Shown here in pieces: positions 44,170 through 55,449 of a DNA stretch of 64,000 nucleotides. The stretch's first letter is position 1, and every line of letters starts with the position of its first letter. The stretch is from Manduca sexta (Eukaryota > Arthropoda > Insecta > Lepidoptera > Sphingidae): the NCBI RefSeq assembly GCF_014839805.1, contig NC_051119.1, forward strand, positions 10,161,245-10,225,244, read 5' to 3'. A program made the position numbers and the translations under genes. Below the pieces are notes generated by a model. The model was not told the origin of the DNA, did no database searches, and saw only the letters and a list, made by a program, of their open reading frames with translations.

Positions 44170-44785
44170 AAAGACATGGTTTCCATTTAGATTATAAATT
44201 TACAAACATTTTTTCAGCAATGCCGGATACCTTTCCCTAATACCTCCTGTGAATTATTTTTTGCAAAAAGGAAAGTCTACGAAGAAATAGGAGATAAGCG
44301 GGTTTCCAACAAAAACACTAATCACCAAAAGTTTTTATCATTCATTCTTGTTGTTGAAGTAATTAACAAAACAAAGCAACGTTAAAAAGGCGGTCTGACA
44401 TAACTCCGTCGGAAGCCGCGGGGAGTCCGTGTTATATCTAAGTGGTAGGTACAGTCGGGCACACATTTGGAACACATTCAAAACGTCACTACACGATTAT
44501 TGAAATTCGCCATATTCAAAAGAAAGTTAAACGTTTGAAGTTTATTTCAGTAAATATTGTATAAAAGATGGTAAATTAATTACAGTATTTAATTATAACT
44601 TGTAATAGATAAATACAATGCAACAATAATTCCCTTGTAGCAGCATAAACAGGACTGACTGCCGAGTCATTCGTCCGGCCTTTTATATTGAATTTACCCC
44701 ACGCGTACATTACCCTACCACCAGTGTCACCTAGTATTATCATGTAACTTATAACTACCCGACAGATTGTAATGTTACAATTGAC
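44170..44785. other. Intergenic, nothing recognised
   Basis: No repeat or gene signature found; mixed base composition. Confidence 0.4.
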
Positions 44786-44789
44786 ATTA

Positions 44790-45012
44790 GTTTATTCTAG
44801 AGCCTTCGCCCGTGAGAAAGGATTTTTCCTTGGTTTTTAGCCAGGAAAGAGCCCAGCTATATATTTTCCAGGGATATAAATAGCCTTGTCCTTCCTAGTC
44901 TCAAACTATCTACAAACCAAATTTCATCTAAATGCCTTCAAGAAGTTTTTGAGTTTATCGGTTTTAGACAGACAGACGTGATAGGTGACTTTTTTAATTA
45001 TATGCAAGGATA
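44790..45012 (-). mobile_element. Degraded Helitron-type fragment
   Basis: ttctagagccttcgcccgtg, ttttccagggatataaatag, caaatttcatctaaatgcc and ggttttagacagacagacgt match 15843-16060 and 56430-56660. Confidence 0.5.
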
Positions 45013-45461
45013 AGCAATCGACTATTTAATAGTACCGCGAAGTCAAAATATTATTAATTTAAAGGGAAAAGGTATTTTGCATTCATTAGTCGAGAGAGAC
45101 TTTGCTTAAATATATATAATATAATAATATAATATATTGGAAGGCCTTGCTATCTCTACTTTTGTAAACGAGACAAACTTTTATCTTTGTTCGAAAGTTT
45201 ATAAATTTGTCTTACTCGGCTTCGTTAGTGAAGCGACAATAGCCGATTTGGAGTTTTGTATTTGTTCAGCAAATTTTGTTGCTCACTGTACATAGCTTAT
45301 ATTACGTAAAATGTTAATCAGTCAAAATGTTCTAAAGGAAAAAAAGGAAATATAATAAACTGATTAAATCTATCAAGAGCCTCGTTTAGAAGTGTTTTTG
45401 TTTTATGATGACATCGAGTAGATTTGATGTAATAAATTTTTGATCCAAGTAATATATTATA

Positions 45462-46423
45462 CTAGCTTCCGCCCGCAGCTTCGCCCGTGTGGATTTCGGG
45501 TTTCAAAAATGGAGAAGGTGCTCAATTTGTCGGGATGTTTTTTTAATTTATGGTGGTATGCAGGTGGTCCGATTGTCCGGTCAGGGTCTGATGATGGGAT
45601 CCTGGTGAAATCGAAGGAACTTTTAACCATTAAGGTTGCACACGAAATGACGGAAGCTTAAAAATGGAGTAACTTCTCCCGTTTTCCCAACATTTTCCAT
45701 CACTGCTATGCTCCTATTAATTGTAGCGTGATGAAAAGTATACTCTAACCAGCTCAGGAGTATGAAAAATAATTGTACCAAGTTAAGTTAAAATCCGTCG
45801 AGAAGTTTTTGTTTCTATAACGGTTATACAGATTACAGACAGACAGACAGACAAAAATTTTACTAATTGCATTTTTGGCATCAGTATCGATCCCTAATCA
45901 CCCCCAGTTATTTTGGAAATATATTTCATGTACAGAATTGACCTCTCTACAGATTTATTATAAGTATAGATATGCAAAAGTAGCTCAAAAATTGTCCATA
46001 ACGAAAACATGCATTTTAAAGTAAAACAAAAGAAATAATGTCGTGAAGCCAACCAAATAACTAATGATATATTAAATTTTGTGACTGTTCAATTTAGTCG
46101 GGTCCGCGATATCACTTTTGTTGAGTTTCAGAACGCGACATTACATTATTATATTCTGTGCTCCAACGCACACTGCTTTGATGTTAGGAACACACCTACA
46201 TTGCTTAGATAACAGTGGACTTTATACAATAGCAATAAAGCTCAAATTGACTCTACGTATTAGTTAGAAAACGTTTGTATGGGAAATAGAAAAATTTTTC
46301 TCATCTTTTAAACCTTCCCTAGACCTCCACGAATAATTTAAGACCAAGATAAGATAAATCCGTTCAGCCGTTCTCGAGTTTTAGCGAGACTAACGAACAG
46401 CAATTCATTTTTATATATATAGA
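45462..46423 (-). mobile_element. Composite Helitron, copy 3 (internal deletion)
   Basis: Same ends and A/T flanks as copy 1. It lacks about 36 bp (the gctgttttgaggattttccc region), which joins 'gaaatagaaaaa' to 'tttttctcatc'. It also has an expanded acagacagacagacagac run. Confidence 0.88.
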
Positions 46424-46519
46424 TTATATAACTCTATAACTTTTTACTGGTGGTAGGTCTCTGCTTCTGTCGCAATGTCTATTTGCCGCTAACCAACTTT
46501 GTGCAGTGTTGTATTCCAG

Positions 46520-46582
46520 TTTGAAGGATGTGTGTGCGTGCGCGCGTGTGTGTGCGTGTGCCCGTGTATGTGTGTTGCGTGT
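46520..46582. repeat. GT/GC-rich microsatellite
   Basis: An imperfect (GT)n/(GC)n run (gtgtgtgcgtgcgcgcgtgt...). It could adopt Z-DNA, but this is composition only. Confidence 0.8.
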
Positions 46583-46844
46583 ACGTTATACGCCATCCAC
46601 TTTTTTAATATCTAGATTGTATTATAACCGAGCGGTTTTGAATTATAAATAGCTACTAGCTTGACCTCTTTACCAAAATTAAATTTGTGGTTTTGTTGTT
46701 AAAGATATAAACTAGTTCGAAGGAAGTGTATATCTCGTGCCGTCTTGTTAACCCTTAAATCCTTTTTTACGAGCCAGCCCATTTCGGCAGTGTCTGTTTG
46801 TCTATAAATCTTCGGCTTTAGGACTTTGGTAGTTCCGTTATGTT

Positions 46845-47285
46845 ATAGATATCGCTGCTTCACCCGCGTGAAGGAGTTTTCCTGTATCATATTTTTTTCT
46901 GACTTACTTGATATGTATCGTCATATTGCGACCAAATTACACAAAATCATTATAAATTGTAGCCTATGTGTTATTGTAATGTATAAACAATGTTACTGTA
47001 AAGTTTCATTCAAATCCGTTTTGTTGATTTTTCGTGAAAGAGGAACAAACATACATACATCCATACATCTATCGTCACAAACTTTCGCATTTATAATATT
47101 AGTAGGATAGTATTTGACTGCTCCTCCGCTCGCGTGAAAAGCGCGTAAATAAGTTACCGGGAATAAAGCCAGCACTCGGAGTAATGTGGGTTTCTATTAG
47201 TAAAAGAAAATCAAAATCGGTTTAGTAGTAACTCAGATTAGTGCGTTCAAATAGACTCTTCAACTTTATATACTACTATACATTT
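46845..47285 (-). mobile_element. Two adjacent Helitron-type fragments
   Basis: The first (46845-47107) has cgctgcttcacccgcgtgaa at one end and atttataatattagtaggat at the other. The second (47110-47285) runs from tcctccgctcgcgtgaaaag to ttatatactactatac. They lie head to tail, as in the better-preserved arrays. Confidence 0.55.
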
Positions 47286-47522
47286 ACGAGAATATAAAAT
47301 GCATTTGAAAGACCGTAAAAGTCTGAAAGGATATTGAAGTTATTTTTCAGTTCTCGCACCCACTGCAACTGTGATCGAACTGAGCTTTGAGGCTACACAA
47401 TTTTTGGGGAAACAAAATTGCCAGCGAAATATTTGAGATGGAAAATGTAGCTGGGAATATTTGTTTCCGTGCTCAGTAGCGTATATAACACTTCAGTCAA
47501 CGTATTTAACTAACTATATAAC

Positions 47523-47812
47523 ATGGTTTGCTTATTGCGTGACCGCCTCAAAATTATATTACGATATTGTGTGTCTAATTTGCTGCGCTTGCCAAGTTCA
47601 TCAATTCATCAAGATGAAATTTATATTAACACTCAAGTCAGGGCGTCCAGAACACGCAGCTTAGGCAGGCCCCCCACGAGATGGACCGACGATCTGGTAA
47701 GGGTCGCCGGAGTCCGATGGATGAAGGCGGCCCAGAACCGGTCCCTGTGGCGCTCAATGGTGGAGGCCTATGTCCAGCAGTGGACGATTCCCGGCTGAAA
47801 TGATGATGACGA
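47523..47812 (+). pseudogene. LINE reverse-transcriptase C-terminal tail
   Basis: The frame ending at 47798 reads GRPPTRWTDDLVRVAGVRWM, then KAAQNRSLWRSMVEAYVQQW and a stop. An atgatgatgacg microsatellite follows. This is the conserved C-terminus of a common lepidopteran LINE. It is 5'-truncated; the upstream part of the frame looks unrelated. Confidence 0.8.
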
Positions 47813-47829
47813 CTCAGGTCTATAGTCTC

Positions 47830-48240
47830 TTTCCACTGTGAGAAAACCAAACTTATAAGTAAACGCGATTATAAGACATGACTTATATCGCATATTTTGC
47901 CATTTTGAGGGAATCAAAACCTCTAGGTACTTATCGGTGACCTAAAATCATGAAATCGGGCAAAAAGCAATGTTAGTATATGTACCAGAAAAAATATAAT
48001 AAGCGTAAATATTATGTTTAAATAACAAATAAAGATAGTTTATACTAATAGGAAGCTACATTACTTCTGTGGTACAGGTTACTTTTTATTTCGGGATATT
48101 TTATCTTGGAAATACTATTTCATACGAACAGAGCCACGGGCAACAGTTAGTCACCTCATAAATCTTCATTGACGTTAATCATCACGTTCGAAAATGATTG
48201 TTCAAATAACTTGAAATCAAATTGAAGCCCCGCCATGCTT
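47830..48240. other. Intergenic, Helitron scrap only
   Basis: gaagctacattacttctgtg and atacgaacagagccacgggc at ~48050-48150 resemble a decayed Helitron end. Otherwise nothing. Confidence 0.35.
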
Positions 48241-48254
48241 CAGCGCGTCACAAT

Positions 48255-48454
48255 CAGAGGCGGCTTTAGGGGGTAGCGAACCGGGCAACCGACCAAGGCT
48301 TCGCGCCTACAGGGGCCTCGCACGCTTTGGGGGACTTTTTTTACGATCTTACCGAGCAAACTGTTAAAACCGGGGAATTTTCTTGCACCGTCCGGGGCAA
48401 CGCGTTGTATTTTTGATTTCGCATGGGGCCTCGCGTTCGCTAAGGCCGCCACTG
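48255..48454. mobile_element. hAT-like MITE with 8 bp target duplication
   Basis: Starts CAGAGGCGGCTTTAGG and ends CTAAGGCCGCCACTG. The flanks are gtcacaat (48247-48254) and gtcacact (48455-48462), 7 of 8 identical. It is the second member of the 23906-24104 family. Confidence 0.87.
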
Positions 48455-48587
48455 GTCACACTAATGCCAATATCAGCACATATCGAATTATCGGTACACC
48501 GGTATCGGTAAATTGAGTATGCTTTATATCAATTGGTTATTTGTGGTATAATTTAGTTACTTATTTCGTCGAGTCTAACAACAAAAT

Positions 48588-48725
48588 AACATCACGCCTT
48601 TATTTCGCAAGGGGTAGGCAGATATGCAAGCAGAGCACTCACTTTTCGCCTGTGTGTTTCGTCCCATTATGTCATAGGGGATTAGCCTATCGTATTGGGG
48701 ACAGATTCCTGACTCCAGGTGTGTC
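48588..48725 (-). mobile_element. Type-2 SINE fragment
   Basis: acatcacgcctttatttcgc, aaggggtaggcagatatgca, gtcccattatgtcatagggg and attcctgactccagg match the SINE body. The B-box end is missing. Confidence 0.65.
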
Positions 48726-48844
48726 AAGTAATATTTTTATCTGCAAGTATATATCCTCTAGAAATAAAGATTGGTTTGGATGAGGCCACAGAACACAGGT
48801 AGTTTATATTTTATTTATTATTAATATTTATGGGTGGTGATAGG

Positions 48845-49075
48845 ATATATTTTATGGCAGCCCGGATAGCGACCACTACACACAAGCTGTTAAACCGCGT
48901 CATAGTAGCTCACATACGTGTGCTGCGTTCCGGGATTAGCAAGAGTATATCCGGTTCCAACAAGCCGGCATAGTTGCGTCGACTGCCGAGGGTGATTACC
49001 CATTAGCAGACATTCCATTGCACCCCACTCCACTTACCATCAGATCCTGTGGGATAACTCTGCCATGTACGTATA
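48845..49075 (-). repeat. Family D repeat
   Basis: Reverse copy: cccggatagcgaccactaca, tccggttccaacaagccggc, ccactccacttaccatcaga. Confidence 0.7.
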
Positions 49076-49112
49076 AAACAAATATATATAATCTTCTATA
49101 TGTGTGTGTTGA

Positions 49113-49436
49113 AGTGCGATAGCCTAGTTGGGTGTGGAACGGACTGCCGAGACGAATGTCCGCAGGTTCAAATCCCAAGGGCATAACTCTGATTTTTCAA
49201 AAAAAAATCTTTGTGAATTATCGCTTGCTTTAACGATGAAGGAAAACATCGTGAGGAAACCTGAATACCTGACAAGTTCTCTATAGGAATTTCGAGGGTG
49301 TGTGAAGTCTACCAATCCGCACTAGGCCAGCGTGGTGGACTAAGGCCTAATCCCTCTCAGTAGTAGAGGAGGCCCGTGCTCAGCAGTGGGCAAGTATATA
49401 ACACAGGGCTGATATTGTTATTATTATTATTATTAT
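49113..49436 (+). mobile_element. Metulj-like SINE, full length
   Basis: Head gtgcgatagcctagttgggt, B-box ggttcaaatccc, body and cagggctgatattgttatta tail. A possible tatatgtg duplication flanks it. The tRNA-like head is the best preserved in the window. Confidence 0.88.
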
Positions 49437-49479
49437 ATGTGAAACAACTGCCTTGGTGGGTTTTATAATGTACCTTGCC

Positions 49480-49650
49480 TGTGGCTTCGCCCGCGTGAAT
49501 AAGTTTTTTCGAGGTAAATATTTTCCCGGTATAAGGTTATATAACACTCAGTAGTAATGTAGGTTCTTATTAGTGACAAAAAATCTGAACCTTTTGAGTC
49601 TTTCCTGAGATTAGCGCGTTAAAACAAACAAACTCTTCAGTTTTATATTT
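49480..49650 (-). mobile_element. Helitron fragment adjoining a second Helitron
   Basis: The GC-rich end ctgtggcttcgcccgcgtga and 5' half gagattagcgcgttaaaac, caaactcttcagttttatat resemble the 49654 element that follows directly. Confidence 0.6.
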
Positions 49651-49653
49651 GTA

Positions 49654-50287
49654 CTAGCTTTTGCCCGCGGCTCCGCCGGCGTTATAATGTTTTTCGGGCT
49701 AAAGTTTTCCGTTATAAAAGTCACGCTATATATTTTCCCGAGAGCCTATGCTCTTCCCAGGGTCTCAAACTGTCTCCATACCAAATTTCATCTTAATACG
49801 TTGGGTAGTTTTTGAGTTTAACACGTTCAGGCAGACAGATGCAGCGGGGGACATTGTTTTATAATATATTTTTGTAGAACTTTTAAGAGTAACAATCCGG
49901 TCATACATCATTGTTGCATAACTTTAACTGTTTACGCAGCGCACGCAACGGAAGCTCTCAAAACTAATAAATTTTCTCCGTTTGGGAAACATGTTTCATT
50001 ACTACTCCGCTCTTATTGGTTATAGCGTGATAATATATACCCTATAACACTCCAGGAAGAAAAGGCTATCCAACACAAAAAGATTTTTTCAGTTTGAGCT
50101 GATACTTCCTGAGATAAGCCATTACTGCTCCGTTCCTATTGTGTATAGCGTGATGATATATAGCCTATAGCACTCCACGAACAAAGGGCTATCCAACACA
50201 AAAAAATTTCAGTTTGAACCGGTAGTTCCTGAGATTAGCGCGTTCAAACAAACAAACAAACTCTTCACCATTATATAATAGTATAGA
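49654..50287 (-). mobile_element. Helitron with two ~127 bp internal units
   Basis: Same family as 1736-2603: ends CTAG with the gcccgcggctccgccggc hairpin and TCTATACTATTATATAATGG (read on -), with an A before and a T after. It holds two tandem units instead of four. Confidence 0.78.
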
Positions 50288-50289
50288 TA

Positions 50290-51435
50290 AATAAGGACAA
50301 CAGATGCAGCGCCTTTTATAGCTTTAAACAAAATCTGATAAAACCTTCTCGATAACCCCTCGGATTTCAACATGAAAAATTTCTAAAGCTTATATTTACT
50401 CCACGTTCTTATGGATTTGCTGACATTAAGGCATTCGTTTCGAGAAAACCTTTTTTACGAATCATCTTTATAGAATTCTAAACGTATTCATGATTGCGTC
50501 ATTCGAGACGGCGGTCTTTAAGGCGTTTTCATTTTTTAAAAGCAGCCGCAATAGGGTAGTTAACGACTTTTTTAAGTATATTTATCAGAAATGTATTTCA
50601 TTCAAAATCCATCGGACAAATAGTTTTTAAAAATCCACGCAATAATAAGTTATGCTTTGGAATTTGGTGAAAAGGGAAGCTGTCAAATTACAGTAATAAT
50701 GAAATGTGACGTCACCCAGTGTCACCGGCCATAACACTGCGTGAGTGAGAAAAGGACAGCGCGATAACCCCACCATGCTCCCACTTTTGCTCACAACAAT
50801 ATTTCAAATATGAATAAGTGCTTTATTTGCCAACCAATTTTGGTGCTTATTTTACAAAAGAATTTCTTTTACTTATTATTTTCTGTTACATATAAAATAA
50901 CAAACTAAATCAAACATAGGAAAACTACCCTATTTTGTTAAGATTTTTAAATTATTATTTTATCACTCAAAGGTCCTTTTCAGTTTGATGAGGTGGGATT
51001 GTTTGTGGTTTTTCAGAGGTGAACAAAATTATGTTAATAGCGGTAATTAGAAAGGACTGTGATATAGGAGACCGAGACCGGATTATATGCAACTTAAAAA
51101 TCCCGAAATATCTTGGGCTTCGAGTCGCCCTTGCAGAGTAAGTGTGGAAAATAAACAAGGTTCTCCGTCGAATAGGAACTTATATTTTAATAGAATTAAC
51201 ACGTTAGACAACCGTATTAGACTAGCACACATTGCTTAGTAACAGTACATGGTTATTTTATTCCAAATACTACAATTCAAAAAGATACATAATGTTACGC
51301 GGCCAGTTTACATTACATTATTAAAAAGGCTTTGTATTTGTCTATGCAAACCTCAACAAAATATGCATGATATGCCGGAAAAAATCCTATAATATGCAAC
51401 ATCAATTAATAAAAAGTAACTTTATTTTTAATACC
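50290..51435. other. Intergenic, nothing recognised
   Basis: Mixed AT-rich sequence. A GC-richer patch at 50690-50770 (tgacgtcacccagtgtcacc) contains no open frame with splice sites. Confidence 0.4.
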
Positions 51436-51439
51436 AGCT

Positions 51440-51665
51440 AGACAAAGTGACCCCACTGTACCTGGTCGTAAGTGGAGAGGGGTCCAATAGAATGTCGACT
51501 GTGGAGAGATGATTATCCCTTGGCAGTCGACACAATTATGCCGGCCTGTTGGAACCGGACACACTTACGTGAGCCGCGGGCCCCTATGGCGGGTTTTCAC
51601 ACATTGTGTACGGTGGTCGCTATCCGGGCGGATATAAACTATATCCTACCACCAGCAATTATGTT
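51440..51665 (+). repeat. Family D repeat
   Basis: caaagtgaccccactgtacc, gtggagaggggtccaataga, cagtcgacacaattatgccg and tggtcgctatccgggcggat match the family at good identity. Confidence 0.72.
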
Positions 51666-51669
51666 ATGT

Positions 51670-52110
51670 TGTGTTTTAGGCATAATGAAATTGAATTGCT
51701 AATGTTTCACAAATTGTGGAAGTTGTGACTGCTCTTTTATATATTTTTTAATTATTTGTTACAATATAATGTTACAGCTATTTTCTCTCCAATAATAAAT
51801 AAATAAACAGTATCGTAGAAGTAATATGTACAAATAAATAATAAAAAATCTTACTAATAGTAAATCTTCTTTATGTTCTTTGACCTTGAACACTCATACT
51901 CCAGACTGTAATTAGCTTCTAGAGTTTGTTGGCTTGAACAAACTCATTTCACAAACAAAATGGCAAAGTCGTAACAACTTCAAACGCTTTTCATTTCATT
52001 TAGAACACAATTGCGTAAATAGGGCGTAGGTTTGTCAACTCATAAATAAATTAACTAAAACTTTGAAACTAGTTTATAACACTGATAAGAAAATAGGATT
52101 GGGTTTATTC
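51670..52110. other. Intergenic, nothing recognised
   Basis: AT-rich; no signature found. Confidence 0.4.
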
Positions 52111-52114
52111 GTTT

Positions 52115-52250
52115 CCGGATCAGCCTGCGTATAACCGGTTCGAACAGCATAATTATGTCGACTGCCGAGAGGTAATAATTTCTCGTCAGTCGACATTCTG
52201 TTGGACCCCACTCCGATTACCATTAGGTGCAGTGTGAAAATGTGAAAAAA
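52115..52250 (-). repeat. Family D repeat fragment
   Basis: ggatcagcctgcgtataacc, ataattatgtcgactgccga and ccattaggtgcagtgtgaa, reverse orientation. Confidence 0.65.
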
Positions 52251-52617
52251 AGTTTTATAACCTGTAAGAAAGAAATCTTTAATTTGTACCCCAACTAAGA
52301 ATAACGAGATGGAATTTCCTATCGTACATTTTTCTTTCCGATTTTATTATTAAGCTATAAATTAAAAACTGATTATTATCTTTCGTTTTTCTGTTAATTC
52401 TTAAATCCATTATTACATCATTTTGGTATTTGTTTCATACCGTTTTGTTCTTACTTATATAGAACAGTTTCCAACTTTGTTCGTCGACTTCTCCGAGCTA
52501 TTGTCGCGATAAGCAGATGTAACTGAATGAGGTCGAGTCGAGGCGTTATCGGCCCTTACGTAACGCGTGGTGACACGTTACGTTGTTGTATGGCATAGAT
52601 TAACGTATACGTTACAA

Positions 52618-52970
52618 TATTTATTTATTTATTTGAACAGCCAACAAAACATACACCTTACATAGTTTTTAACAATTCAGTAAGTAATTGCTGCAGTGCT
52701 GTTTTAATTACAGGCTGTCACATCATGAACATATGAATACATAACAATAAACAATTGGCTGCACCATAAGTGCAGTATAATCTAAATATAAGACTGAATA
52801 TAAAACTAGATTTAGGTTTCAATAAGTGAGTTTAATAATTTCTTTTTGAAGATAGGTAGTCATTAAATACGTCAATACAAGCAGATTTTTCTACAATTCG
52901 GTTATATAATCGGGATAAGCTAGGGACAGGCGAGTGGCTACCAAGGTTTGTTCTGCTTTTATCTTTTTAT
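52618..52970 (-). pseudogene. LINE 3' end with AAAT tail and decayed C-terminal codons
   Basis: The - strand ends in an (AAAT)n tail (tttatttatttatttg on + at 52621). Upstream codons read RLYNRIVEKSACIDVFNDYL, similar to the C-terminus of Jockey/CR1-type reverse-transcriptase proteins. No catalytic motif remains. Confidence 0.5.
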
Positions 52971-52974
52971 ATCT

Positions 52975-53575
52975 GTATCCAAGTTCCGATTGGATACAAA
53001 TATATACATAAACGTCCCAGATCACTAGAATTAAAGTGACTAAAAATGAATATATTAGTCTTATTTCCTCATAATCATATTATAATAATTATCGCGTCTA
53101 TTTCTAAACTTATTTCGGCCGGTGTATACTAATTAAAATAATGGCTCACTGGAAATTAGCCGAGTTAATTAATAAACTTCACTGGAACGGTTGCTTCTAA
53201 ATAGTTAAGCTATATTATTACAAAATGAACTATGTTTACCGTTTAAAGTATTTAATGTTTCGCAAATATTTTGTAGATTTTGCTAGCGTCTGGAATCATT
53301 TTCAGGTATAAATAATTCAGTGTGTTTTTCTGGGGTAAATGAGAACCTGTACCTAATCTAGCATATGGTCTCTCTATGTACCAAATTTAATCGATAGATG
53401 CTCAACGGTTTCAATTTTTGCGTTTAAAATATTGTTCGGATTAGGGAGTTCATTCGTAGTTACCTGCTTGAAGAGATAGCACCTCGTTATTTTTTAATTT
53501 CCCTTTTATTTCTTTACTACTATACGGGTATAGTGTAACGTATAAAATGGTAATGGCATTAAAAAATTCGAAATT
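52975..53575. other. Intergenic with Helitron scrap
   Basis: gaacctgtacctaatctagc and accaaatttaatcgatagat at ~53340-53410 are similar to Helitron bodies. Nothing else. Confidence 0.35.
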
Positions 53576-53577
53576 GA

Positions 53578-53745
53578 CTGCCACTATGGCGTAGTTGTAA
53601 TGTGTACGCGGTACGAGTACGACTAAGACCCTGAGATGCTGGCTTCGAATCCCGGGTCGGGCCAAAAATTACTCAGACTCATACCTGGCTGATCTTCGTT
53701 GAGATTGGCCACCGTGGACGAAATTCGGCTAGGAGGGATTCATTC
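53578..53745 (+). mobile_element. Type-3 tRNA-derived SINE
   Basis: Head tatggcgtagttgtaatgtg, B-box ttcgaatcccgggtcgggcc and 3' body ctgatcttcgttgagattgg, accgtggacgaaattcggct. It is shorter than the 29258 copy. Confidence 0.65.
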
Positions 53746-53749
53746 ATTC

Positions 53750-54290
53750 AATTTCAGAATCGATTTAAATATCAATATTTACGAATAGCCTCTTGTCTCA
53801 CGTGAACCCTTTCAGACATGTAATCATGCGCAAATCGTTATAAAATAAGCCAAAATGATCTTTATCTTAGTTACATCGTTGTTTACATAATTTTATTTTC
53901 GGTTTAATAATTTTATCCGTTAAACTTTGTAAAATCTTCAATAAAATTCCCGGAACATCAAATCTCTTAGATTCAAATACAAAGCGTAATTGTACGGTGT
54001 GCCGTATTGTTCGAAATGCGGGCTTACATGGAAATTATCATAAATATTTTATCAGGCAGCCGCAACATGTGGCTTTCGTGATATGAATCATTTATAACAA
54101 AAATGCTTGTTGCTGTTTATGGTTAAAAATTTGTATTTTTAACACATAACATTTCAATTTAATTTAACAGATCAATTAGAATTTTCGTGCGATGATTTAT
54201 ATATAACAAATTAGGATTCAAGATCAATGAGAATCCTTAAAAACATGCAATGATAAACCTATTTTTATGAAGTCCGTATTTTTTATTTGA
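53750..54290. other. Intergenic, nothing recognised
   Basis: AT-rich sequence without recognisable features. Confidence 0.4.
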
Positions 54291-54294
54291 ATAC

Positions 54295-54410
54295 TAGTGA
54301 CACGCCCCGGCTTCGCACGGGTGCAATGCTAATACTAAATACACTACAGAACTGAACTTTGTATATAAAAACATAGCGGCCCGCTCTGGCTTCGCACGGG
54401 TATAACATAA
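54295..54410 (-). mobile_element. Duplicated Helitron-end fragments
   Basis: gacacgccccggcttcgcac and gcggcccgctctggcttcgc lie ~75 bp apart, each followed by gggt(g/a)aa. These look like two partial GC-rich Helitron 3' ends. Confidence 0.4.
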
Positions 54411-54458
54411 CAAAATAACAGTATTTCTCCACTATTTAATGGATGTTATTATTATACA

Positions 54459-55439
54459 CTAGCTTACGCCCGCAGCTTCGCCCGCGTGGATTTCGGGTTT
54501 CAAAAATGGAGAAGGTGCTCAATTTGTCGGGATGTTTTTTTAATTTATGGTGGTATGCAGGTGGTCCGATTGTCCGGTCAGGGTCTGATGATGGGATCCT
54601 GGTGAAATCGAAGGAACTTTTAACCATTAAGGTTGCACACGAAATGACGGAAGCTTAAAAATGGAGTAACTTCTCCCGTTTTCCCAACATTTTCCATCAC
54701 TGCTATGCTCCTATTAATTGTAGCGTGATGAAAAGTATACTATAACCAGCTCAGGAGTATGAAAAATAATTTTACCAAGTTAAGTTAAAATCCGTCGAGT
54801 AGTTTTTGTTTCTATAACGGTTATACAGACAGACAAAAATTTTACTAATTGCATTTTTGGCATCAGTATCGATCCCTAATCACCCCAGTTATTTTGGAAA
54901 TATATTTTATGTACAGAATTGACCTCTCTACAGATTTATTATAAGTATAGATATGCAAAAGTAGCTCAAAAATTGTCCATAACGAAAACATGCATTTTAA
55001 AGTAAAACAAAAGAAATAATATCGTGAAGCCAACCAAATAACTAATGATATATTAAATTTTGTGACTGTTCAATTTAGTCGGGTCCGCGATATCACTTTT
55101 GTTGAGTTTCAGAACGCGACATTACATTATTATATTCTGTGCTCCAACGCACACTGCTTTGATGTTAGGAACACACCTACATTGCTTAGACAACAGTGAA
55201 CTTTATACAATAGCAATAAAGCTCAAATTGACTCTACGTATTAGTTAGAAAACGTTTGTATGGGAAATAGAAAAATGCTGTTTTGAGGATTTTCCCGGCA
55301 ATTATTCGAATTTTTCTCACCTTTTAAATCTTCCCTAGACCTCCACGAATAATTCAAGACCAAGATAAGATAAATCCGTTCAGCCGTTCTCGAGTTTTAG
55401 CGAGACTAACGAACAGCAATTCATTTTTATATATATAGA
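54459..55439 (-). mobile_element. Composite Helitron, copy 4 (tandem with copy 5)
   Basis: 981 bp with the standard ends and A/T flanks. Its 5' end lies 10 bp from the 3' CTAG of copy 5, in the same orientation. Confidence 0.9.
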
Positions 55440-55449
55440 TATATTAAAA

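Noticed and set aside
47461..47664. Possible gene upstream of the LINE tail
   Set aside because: The first part of the frame has no motif, and the only recognisable codons are LINE-derived.
49113..49210. tRNA genes suggested by A-box/B-box sequences at many SINE heads
   Set aside because: The cloverleaf cannot be completed; these are tRNA-derived SINE promoters followed by SINE bodies.
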